Origin: Desulfurobacterium sp.
GTDB lineage: Bacteria > Aquificota > Aquificia > Desulfurobacteriales > Desulfurobacteriaceae
Reading direction: 5' to 3'
DNA length: 6,988 bases
NCBI GenBank assembly: GCA_003978805.1
Contig: QNYI01000128.1
Span: forward strand, 1-6,988
The notes below the pieces were generated by a model, which worked only from the letters and a program-made list of their open reading frames with translations, was not told the origin of the DNA and made no database searches. Shown here one piece after another: positions 1 through 5,185 of the stretch (position 1 is its first letter; every line of letters begins with the position of its first letter). Both the position numbers and the translations under genes were made by a program.

Positions 1-1460
1 CCGATTCTCCCCTCTCCCAAGAACCATTAAAAAATTTTAAACCTTTACAGGGGAACTACGTAAAATCCATCAACCTCCCGGTTAAAGACAGGGTAGTTGA
101 AATAGAGACGGTAAAGTTAAGCCTTTCCGGGAAAGTTCAAGTTTTCTACCTCATCTTGGAACTCACAGGAAAGAACGCAAACGTCCTTCTCTTAAATGAG
201 AAGAAGAGAGTGGTAGCTCTCTTAAAGCCCTTTAAGAGCTCTGTAAGACCCATTGAAATCGGTGGAGAATACGCTTTACCTCCCCTTGACAAGAAAGAGT
301 TCTCTTCGGTCACCTTCGGGAAAATAACGCCCGAAGGGATAGAGAAGAAACTCCACAAATTTGTACTCGGCCTTTCCCCCCTAAACTCTAAGGAGATAGC
401 CCACCTCTTTAAAGAAACGGGAGACATTAAAAAGGCTTATGCCACCTTCCTTGAAAGACACGAGAGTTCTCAAACTCCCTGCCTCTACTTTAAAGACGGA
501 AGTCCGAAGTTTATGACAACCTTTCCCTACAAGTCCCTTGAAGGTATGGAGAGGGTAGAGTTTGCCGGAGATTACCCGTCCTTAAGGTGTTGGGAAACCT
601 TCTTCAAGGAGAAGGTATTAGCTGAGAACCTCAGGAGACTAAAAAAGGGTATCCTAAGCGAGCTTGAAAGTAAGGAGAGAGCGTTAAAAAAAGAACTTGA
701 AGAGCTCCCCTCCCCTGAAGAGCTAAGGAAAGAGGCGGAAAAAAGAAGGAAGTTTGGAGAGCTCCTAAAGTACAACCTCCACCTTGTAAAGCCGGGAATG
801 GAGAAGTTAGATGTAACCGACTATGAGAGTGGCAAAAAAATCGCCGTTCCCATTGACCCCTCCCTCTCCCCCCGGGAAAACGTTGAAGAACACTTCAAAC
901 AGTACAGGAAACTCCTAAGGAAGACAGAGCACATTAAGAGCAGAAAAAAGGAGATAGAGGAAGAACTTGAAACGATAGAAATCCTGAAAGAGGCCGTTCA
1001 GAAAGCTAAGGAAGAGGATGAGCTTAAGCCTTTTCTGTTGGAGAGGAAGGAGAAAAAAAAGGAGAAAAAGAGGTTTAAAGTCTTTACTCTCCCCTCGGGG
1101 AACAGGATAGTTGTCGGTAGGAGCAGTAAGGAGAACGAGTTTATAACATTTCGTTTAGCAAGTAAAAATGACCTATGGTTTCACGTAAAAGAAACCCCCG
1201 GCTCCCACGTCATCCTGAGGCTTGAAAGCGGGAAAAAACCTTCACAGGAAGACATACTCCTCTCGGCCTCAGCAGCGGTCTTCTTCAGTAAGGCAAAAAA
1301 CTCCGGAAAAGTCCCCGTTGACTTTACAGAGGTAAAAAACGTAAAGAAACCAAAAGGAACTCCTACAGGCTTCGTCACCTATTCGGGAGAGAGAACCGTC
1401 TACGTTTCCTCTGAACCCTTTAAGAGCCTTTTTCTTGCTTTTGACTGTACCTCTCAATAA
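1..1460 (+). CDS. rqcH: NFACT family protein, RqcH/Rqc2 homologue (5' end cut off by window)
   Basis: This protein binds split 50S ribosomal subunits carrying stalled nascent chains and recruits tRNA-Ala to add C-terminal alanine tails that mark them for degradation (family knowledge from bacterial RqcH and eukaryotic Rqc2). The frame is open from codon 3-5 to the TAA at 1458-1460, giving 485 visible residues. The part before the TTG at 156 reads as normal NFACT-N sequence. It includes an Asp-Arg pair (visible residues 29-30, bases 87-92) that matches the conserved DR pair near residue 97 of Bacillus RqcH, so roughly 70 N-terminal residues lie outside the window. Next come a helical/HhH-like middle, two charged coiled-coil arms (about 205-260 and 298-345) flanking the family-typical PRENVEEHFKQYRKL segment, a Lys-rich linker, and the C-terminal NFACT-R domain (about 358-480) with DLWFHVKETPGSHV. 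Older annotation calls such genes fibronectin-binding protein; a true adhesin role is unlikely here. The family call is firm; the alanine-tailing function is inferred. Confidence 0.93.
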   Translation, partial: DSPLSQEPLKNFKPLQGNYVKSINLPVKDRVVEIETVKLSLSGKVQVFYLILELTGKNANVLLLNEKKRVVALLKPFKSSVRPIEIGGEYALPPLDKKEFSSVTFGKITPEGIEKKLHKFVLGLSPLNSKEIAHLFKETGDIKKAYATFLERHESSQTPCLYFKDGSPKFMTTFPYKSLEGMERVEFAGDYPSLRCWETFFKEKVLAENLRRLKKGILSELESKERALKKELEELPSPEELRKEAEKRRKFGELLKYNLHLVKPGMEKLDVTDYESGKKIAVPIDPSLSPRENVEEHFKQYRKLLRKTEHIKSRKKEIEEELETIEILKEAVQKAKEEDELKPFLLERKEKKKEKKRFKVFTLPSGNRIVVGRSSKENEFITFRLASKNDLWFHVKETPGSHVILRLESGKKPSQEDILLSASAAVFFSKAKNSGKVPVDFTEVKNVKKPKGTPTGFVTYSGERTVYVSSEPFKSLFLAFDCTSQ

Positions 1461-1487
1461 GATTAAAGGTAAGACTTCAAAATTAAC

Positions 1488-1494
1488 GGAGGAG
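1488..1494 (+). promoter_or_regulatory. Ribosome binding site of the flavodiiron gene
   Basis: GGAGGAG lies just upstream of the ATG at 1497 and is a near-perfect Shine-Dalgarno sequence, though the spacing is short. It fixes the start of the flavodiiron protein and falls in the 36-nt gap after the NFACT stop codon. Confidence 0.8.
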
Positions 1495-1496
1495 TA

Positions 1497-2693
1497 ATGG
1501 CTGTAAAGAAAATAAAAGACAGAATCTACTGGGTAGGAGCAATAGACTGGGACAGAGTAATCTTTGACGAACTCGTAACCCTTCCAGAAGGGACAAGTTA
1601 CAACGCTTACATAGTTTTCGGAAGCGAGAAAACCGCGCTAATTGATACAGTTGAACCCCACAAAGGTAAGGAACTCTTAGCTAACCTAAAAGAGCTAAAG
1701 GTTGAAAGGATTGACTACATCATTTCAAACCACGCAGAGCAGGATCATTCAGGAATGATCCCGGAAATCCTCAAGCTCTACCCCGAGGCAAAAGTTGTAA
1801 CGAACAAGAAGTGCAAACAGATGCTCATTGACCTCCTCCACCTTCCTCAGGACGTCTTTAAGGTGGTGGAGGATGGAGAAACACTATCCCTCGGAGATAA
1901 GACCCTCCAGTTTTTCCTTGCCCCTTGGGTTCACTGGCCTGAAACAATGTTTACCTACGCAGTTGAAGACCGGGTATTGTTTACCTGCGATTTCTTAGGC
2001 TCCCACATCGCCATAAGTGAAATCTTTGATACTTCAGACGAGAATAAAGCCAGAGTCTACCTTGAAACGAAAAGGTACTACGCAGAGATAATGATGCCCT
2101 TCAGGAACTTCATCAAAAAGCACCTCGCCCTTATAGACAGACTGAACCCAGAAGTCCTTGCTCCCAGCCACGGAGTTGTAATAAAGGAAACGACGTTCAT
2201 TCTTGATGCTTACAAGAGGTGGGTATCTGACGAAGTTAAGCCTTTAGTGATAATTCCTTTTATCTCCATGCACGAGAGTACCAGACATATGGTTGACTTT
2301 GTTACCTCCGAGCTAAGTAAAAGAGGAGTTACCGTTAGACCGTACAACCTAACAACTGCAGACATCGGAAACGCCGCCATGGACTTGGTTGACGCAGCCG
2401 GAATTATCTTTGCATCCCCGACGGTTCTTGCCGGAGCTCACCCGGCCATCATATCTTTTGCCTACCTCGTCAACTGCCTCAGGCCTAAAACAAAGCTCGC
2501 CTCAGTCATAGGCTCTTACGGCTGGAACGGCACTGTAACCGTAAAGCACATTAAGGAGACGCTAAGGAACTTAAAAGTTGAATGGATTGAGCCTGTAATG
2601 GTTAAAGGCCTTCCAAAAGAGGAAGATTACCAAAGGCTCCGGCAACTTGCCGAAGAGATAGCGACCAAGGTTAAAGAAGTTGCAACCCTTTAA
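1497..2693 (+). CDS. fprA: FprA-family class A flavodiiron protein (O2/NO reductase)
   Basis: This is a cytoplasmic flavodiiron protein that reduces O2 to water and/or NO to N2O, with electrons usually delivered by rubredoxin or F420H2-type donors. Its 398 residues are the normal length for the two-domain class A form. The N-terminal beta-lactamase-like domain (about 1-248) keeps every diiron ligand: the HAEQDH motif supplies H79, E81, D83 and H84, followed by H146 (PWVHWPE), D165 (FTCDFLG) and H225 (APSHG). These positions almost match Desulfovibrio gigas rubredoxin:oxygen oxidoreductase. The C-terminal flavodoxin-like domain (about 249-398) binds FMN through the SMHEST loop (257-262), SPTVLAGAHP (307-316) and GSYGWNG (339-345). 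The phosphate loop has Glu260 where many homologues have Gly. No rubredoxin or flavin-reductase domain is fused and no rubredoxin gene is visible, so the electron donor is unknown. It follows the NFACT gene by 36 nt on the same strand and ends tail to tail with the GH114 gene. Whether O2 or NO is the real substrate cannot be read from sequence. Confidence 0.96.
   Translation: MAVKKIKDRIYWVGAIDWDRVIFDELVTLPEGTSYNAYIVFGSEKTALIDTVEPHKGKELLANLKELKVERIDYIISNHAEQDHSGMIPEILKLYPEAKVVTNKKCKQMLIDLLHLPQDVFKVVEDGETLSLGDKTLQFFLAPWVHWPETMFTYAVEDRVLFTCDFLGSHIAISEIFDTSDENKARVYLETKRYYAEIMMPFRNFIKKHLALIDRLNPEVLAPSHGVVIKETTFILDAYKRWVSDEVKPLVIIPFISMHESTRHMVDFVTSELSKRGVTVRPYNLTTADIGNAAMDLVDAAGIIFASPTVLAGAHPAIISFAYLVNCLRPKTKLASVIGSYGWNGTVTVKHIKETLRNLKVEWIEPVMVKGLPKEEDYQRLRQLAEEIATKVKEVATL
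1742..1761 (+). repeat. Perfect inverted repeat (8-bp stem, 4-nt loop) inside the flavodiiron gene
   Basis: GGATCATT (1742-1749) and AATGATCC (1754-1761) are exact reverse complements separated by CAGG. The repeat covers the codons just after the HxExD motif, including the ligands D83 and H84. No T-run follows, so it is not an intrinsic terminator. The repeat itself is certain; any function is not shown. Confidence 0.5.
1832..1872 (+). repeat. Long imperfect inverted repeat (12 of 13 pairs, 15-nt loop) inside the flavodiiron gene
   Basis: Arms 1832-1844 (CCTCCTCCACCTT) and 1860-1872 (AAGGTGGTGGAGG) pair at 12 of 13 positions, with one T-T mismatch (1837/1867). The loop contains the self-complementary hexamer GACGTC (1851-1856). 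The 5' arm resembles the anti-Shine-Dalgarno core CCTCC. There is no T-run after it. It encodes an ordinary helix-turn-strand part of the diiron domain, so the arms may simply reflect codon choice, but the predicted RNA stem would be strong. Confidence 0.5.
2690..2693. other. Interlocked stop codons of two convergent genes (TTAA)
   Basis: The palindrome TTAA holds the plus-strand TAA of the flavodiiron gene (2691-2693) and the minus-strand TAA of the GH114 gene (complement of 2690-2692). There is no intergenic space, and no hairpin with a T-run is visible nearby on either strand, so termination must occur inside the opposing gene, by Rho, or by collision. Confidence 0.9.
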
Positions 2694-3619
2694 GGCTGAA
2701 CTCCCGGTATAACGACGAGCTCGTCAAGCTCCCTATCGCTCCTTGCAACGTAAGGGATATAACCTTTCTCTAAGGCTTTCTCCCTAAAGTCCTCTATCCT
2801 TGAAAGGTTTTCCCCTTCATAACCGCTTCCATCGTCAACGTAGTCAACGACGAACACGGGCTTCCCGCTACCTTTCACGAGGTCAAGGAGAGAAGTCCTC
2901 TCAGAAATCTCTTCTTCCGTTAAAGGTGAGGTGCCGTCGTAGAATAGGTCTTCTACACTCCATCCGGAAATTACTCTAAGGAGCTTACCTTCACTGTCAA
3001 ACTGAAGAAGCCTCTCCCCGTTTTGAAGGATAACGTAGCATCCCTCAATTTTTTCCCTGCAGTAATTGGCAATATCCACAATAAAGTCTACCATCCTCTC
3101 GGCTGCTTCCTCCTCTGGGAGCTCTCCCCTCTCTCCCCAGTACTCAAACTCGTCAACCTTATCCAAGTAAATTCCTCTAAAACCCTCCTTAGCTATACGG
3201 TCTACGTAACTGTAGACGATCTCTTTCCACTCGGGATACCAGTACTTAACTGCGTAGTTTCCCCGCCACTCAGGATTTTCCTCTCCGAGCCACTCCGGAG
3301 GATTATGCGACCACTTCGGGTTCCAGTAGAAGCGGTAGTCCTCGGCCTCCCCCACACTCAAGTAGGCAATAGGTATTACACCTGCCCTCTTTACCTCTTC
3401 TATCTCTGTAGGTGAGTACTCCCCCGAAGAAGTCCCGTCCCGGGAGTAGTCCATAACAACAAGCTCAAACCCGGAAGAAGCTACTTCCTTAGGGTCTGCG
3501 TTCTGGAGCTGATACCCCCAACTTTTAACTTCCGGAACAGGAGTAACCGTACTCGTTTCCGTCCCTCCTCCTCCACAGCCAACAGAAAACAACAGGAAAG
3601 CAAAGATAAGCTTCTTCAT
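2690..3619 (-). CDS. GH114/TM1410-family glycoside-hydrolase-like lipoprotein
   Basis: This is a predicted exported TIM-barrel protein of the TM1410/MJ1477 group (COG2342, GH114; endo-alpha-1,4-polygalactosaminidase or related). The 309 residues begin with a Lys-Lys signal sequence and hydrophobic core (1-14) ending at Cys15 in FSVGC. That is a lipobox with Ser rather than Leu at -3, followed by GGGG and a Thr/Ser/Pro linker (to about 31). The barrel (about 33-305) shows family landmarks in order: VVMDYS (54-59), AYLSVGEAEDYRFYW (85-99), GIYLDKVDEFEYW (149-161) with the probable catalytic Asp153, and SVEDLFYDG (221-229) with probable acid/base Glu223. Assignment of the catalytic pair is inferred from the pattern in characterised GH114 enzymes. 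It starts 8 nt after the lpxD stop, so it belongs to the bamA-skp-lpxD transcript. The substrate is unknown; a galactosamine- or amino-sugar-containing surface glycan is a reasonable guess. Old 'cysteinyl-tRNA synthetase-like' labels for this family are misannotations. Confidence 0.85.
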   Translation of the reverse strand: MKKLIFAFLLFSVGCGGGGTETSTVTPVPEVKSWGYQLQNADPKEVASSGFELVVMDYSRDGTSSGEYSPTEIEEVKRAGVIPIAYLSVGEAEDYRFYWNPKWSHNPPEWLGEENPEWRGNYAVKYWYPEWKEIVYSYVDRIAKEGFRGIYLDKVDEFEYWGERGELPEEEAAERMVDFIVDIANYCREKIEGCYVILQNGERLLQFDSEGKLLRVISGWSVEDLFYDGTSPLTEEEISERTSLLDLVKGSGKPVFVVDYVDDGSGYEGENLSRIEDFREKALEKGYIPYVARSDRELDELVVIPGVQP

Positions 3620-3621
3620 AA

Positions 3622-3629
3622 CCCCCTCT
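3622..3629 (-). promoter_or_regulatory. Ribosome binding site of the GH114 gene, overlapping the lpxD stop
   Basis: On the minus strand the lpxD stop and the next start read TAG AGGGGGTT ATG. The GAGG/GGGGG purine tract begins inside the stop codon and sits very close to the ATG. This arrangement implies that ribosomes finishing lpxD help start the lipoprotein. Confidence 0.55.
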
Positions 3630-4629
3630 AACCTTTAAGTATCTTCCTCACTTTCTCGTAGATTTCGGGAAGTCTGTCAACCAACGCCTGTATCTTCCTC
3701 CACTCCTTGTAAGGCCTTACCGGAAAGCCTGCATACGTCCCCGCCTCTTTTATACTCTTCGTGATACCGGACTTTGCCGCAACTGTAACGTTACTTGCGA
3801 TTTCAATGTGGCCGGCAACTCCTACTTTTCCGGCAAGGGTTACAAAATCCCCAATCTTGGTACTCCCTGAAATACCCACCTGAGAAACGATAAAACAGTA
3901 CTTACCTATCTTTACGTTATGCCCCACCTGAACCAAGTTGTCTATCTTCGTTCCTTCCCCTATTACCGTATCCCCTACAGTCCCCCTATCTATGGACGTA
4001 TTCGCTCCTATTTCAACAAAATCTTCTACTACAACACCGCCGGTCTGGGGAACCTTGTATATTTTCTTTTCCTTTTTACTAAAAGCGTAACCAAAGCCAT
4101 CCGAACCTATCACAGTTCCCGAGTGAATGCGGACAAACTTCCCTATCCTTGTCCTATCGTAGATGGTTACATTGGGATAGATAACGGTGTAATCCCCTAT
4201 CTCGCAGTTAGAACCGACGTAAACGCCGGGGAAAATCTTTACGCCCTTCCCTATCTTTGTGTTGTCTCCTATGAACACAAAATCGCCTATGTAACAGTCC
4301 TTCCCCACTTTTGCCGTCGGTGAAATAGAGGCCTTTTTAGAAACTCCTGCCTCAGGTAACCTTTCGGGGTAAAAGAGGTTTAAGGCCTTTGCAAAAGCTA
4401 CGTAAGGTTCAGAACATATGAGCTGAGGAATCTTTAGCTCCGGTATCTCCCTGTCTAAGAGTATAGCCGAAGCCCGGGTTACCTTTAAGAACTTCCTATA
4501 CTTAGGGTTGGTAAGGAAGGTAAGGTCTCCCTCTCGGGCATTCTGTATCTCGGAAATACCGGTAATCTCAACGTTCGGGTCTCCCACCAACCTACAGCCG
4601 AGCTTTTCTGACAGCTCCCCTACTTTCAT
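3628..4629 (-). CDS. lpxD: UDP-3-O-acylglucosamine N-acyltransferase LpxD
   Basis: This cytoplasmic enzyme transfers a 3-hydroxyacyl chain from acyl carrier protein to the 2-amino group of UDP-3-O-acylglucosamine, the third step of lipid A synthesis. It works as a homotrimer of left-handed beta helices. The 333 residues are close to the E. coli length. The N-terminal uridine-binding domain (about 1-95) is followed by hexapeptide repeats (about 98-290), visible as recurring I-G-x-x-x-x-I units. The signature GSDGFGYA lies at 175-182. The catalytic histidine is H237 in QVGHNVKIG (E. coli H239), and H274 (AGHIEI) matches E. coli H276. The C-terminal helix (about 305-333) carries GFPVRPYKEWRKI, where acyl carrier protein binds in characterised enzymes. 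Its ATG overlaps the skp stop in ATGA, and only a weak purine tract precedes it. It follows bamA-skp, a gene order seen in many diderms, but fabZ and lpxA, often next, are replaced here by the GH114 lipoprotein. Confidence 0.98.
   Translation of the reverse strand: MKVGELSEKLGCRLVGDPNVEITGISEIQNAREGDLTFLTNPKYRKFLKVTRASAILLDREIPELKIPQLICSEPYVAFAKALNLFYPERLPEAGVSKKASISPTAKVGKDCYIGDFVFIGDNTKIGKGVKIFPGVYVGSNCEIGDYTVIYPNVTIYDRTRIGKFVRIHSGTVIGSDGFGYAFSKKEKKIYKVPQTGGVVVEDFVEIGANTSIDRGTVGDTVIGEGTKIDNLVQVGHNVKIGKYCFIVSQVGISGSTKIGDFVTLAGKVGVAGHIEIASNVTVAAKSGITKSIKEAGTYAGFPVRPYKEWRKIQALVDRLPEIYEKVRKILKG
4626..4629 (-). other. ATGA start-stop overlap coupling skp to lpxD
   Basis: Read on the minus strand, ATGA contains the lpxD ATG (4629-4627) and the skp TGA (4628-4626). 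A four-base overlap of this type usually means coupled translation by re-initiating ribosomes. The preceding GGCGGGAC is only a mediocre Shine-Dalgarno match, which supports coupling. Confidence 0.85.
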
Positions 4630-5165
4630 TGTCCCGCCTGCTTGTTGTAGAGCTCTATTATCTCGTCGGTAAGGTCGTACTTAGGGTCTGCAGCGATTAT
4701 CCCAGCTCCCCTTAGCTCAACTATCATAGGAATGTTGTTCTGCTCCCTGTACTTCTTAATGAGCTTGTCAACTTCTTTTAAAATCTCCATCGTATACTGC
4801 TTCTCTAAGTTCATTATCTCAAGCTGAGTATCCTGCTTAAACCTTTGAAGGTCACGAATCTTTTGCTGGAGCTCTGTTTCCTTTTCCGCCTTCGCCTGCT
4901 TGCTGAGGACAGGGTTTTTGAGTTCTTCCTTTAACTTCTTTATCTCCTCCTCCATCTGCTTTATCTTCTCATTCGCCTGCGCAACCTTAGACTCCAATAT
5001 AGACCTTGCCTGCTTGCCCTTGTTTGATTCGTTGAGAACCTTTTGAACGTCAACGTAGTAGACCGCAAAGGCCTGCCCTTTCTTAGAAGGCTCACCCTTT
5101 GCGGCCAAGGAAGCATTAGCAGTCAGGAAAGTAAAGGCAGTAAGCAAAAAGAGCGCCTTTTTCAT
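4626..5165 (-). CDS. skp: OmpH/Skp-family periplasmic chaperone
   Basis: Skp is a trimeric periplasmic holdase that keeps unfolded outer-membrane proteins soluble on their way to the Bam complex. I place the start at the ATG of 5165-5163 (179 residues), because a strong AAGGAGG lies 8 nt upstream and MKKALFLLTAFTFLTANA is a textbook signal peptide. A longer frame opening at 5216 would overlap bamA and bury that signal peptide. Signal peptidase I could cut after ANA (residue 18) or a few residues later. The mature protein shows the family head strand AVYYVDVQKVLNES (about 34-47), then a long Lys/Glu/Gln-rich coiled coil (about 50-140) forming the tentacles. The closing segment IVELRGAGIIAADPKYDLTDEIIELYNK (148-175) has the conserved aDPKyDLTdeii pattern. 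The gene follows bamA by 20 nt and overlaps lpxD by 4 nt. Skp sequences diverge widely, but architecture and context make the call secure. Confidence 0.94.
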   Translation of the reverse strand: MKKALFLLTAFTFLTANASLAAKGEPSKKGQAFAVYYVDVQKVLNESNKGKQARSILESKVAQANEKIKQMEEEIKKLKEELKNPVLSKQAKAEKETELQQKIRDLQRFKQDTQLEIMNLEKQYTMEILKEVDKLIKKYREQNNIPMIVELRGAGIIAADPKYDLTDEIIELYNKQAGQ

Positions 5166-5173
5166 AACAAGTT

Positions 5174-5180
5174 CCTCCTT
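5174..5180 (-). promoter_or_regulatory. Ribosome binding site that decides the skp start
   Basis: AAGGAGG on the minus strand, 8 nt before the ATG at 5165, lies in the 20-nt gap after the bamA stop. It is the best Shine-Dalgarno match in the minus-strand operon and picks the 179-residue start over the upstream in-frame ATG at 5216. Confidence 0.85.
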
Positions 5181-5185
5181 ATACT

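Noticed and set aside
215..240. Bulged inverted repeat in the NFACT gene (AGCTCT-CT-TAAAG with CTTTAAGAGCT)
   Set aside because: The loop would be only a few bases, the arms need a 2-nt bulge, and repeated CTTTAAGAG-type strings are common from Leu-Lys-Ser codons in this genome.
683..692. Second A AAA AAA run in the NFACT gene as a frameshift site
   Set aside because: It falls in an ordinary Lys-Lys coiled-coil stretch without a supporting upstream or downstream element; its presence mainly shows that such runs are common by chance.
2714..2725. Perfect 12-bp palindrome GACGAGCTCGTC near the convergent junction
   Set aside because: It has no loop and no T-run, lies inside the GH114 coding region over Asp-Glu-Leu codons, and does not look like a terminator. 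It is noted only because a terminator was sought here.
3200..3217. Short hairpin GTCTAC-GTAACT-GTAGAC in the GH114 gene
   Set aside because: Six base pairs within coding sequence is expected by chance in seven kilobases.
3023..3415. Plus-strand open frame of 130 codons opposite the GH114 gene
   Set aside because: It has no ribosome binding site, odd composition rich in Leu, Pro and Val, and no recognisable domain; it is the antisense shadow of a clear gene.
3919..4323. Plus-strand open frame of 134 codons opposite lpxD
   Set aside because: It arises from the repetitive hexapeptide codons of lpxD read in antisense; Tyr-rich, with no plausible start signal.
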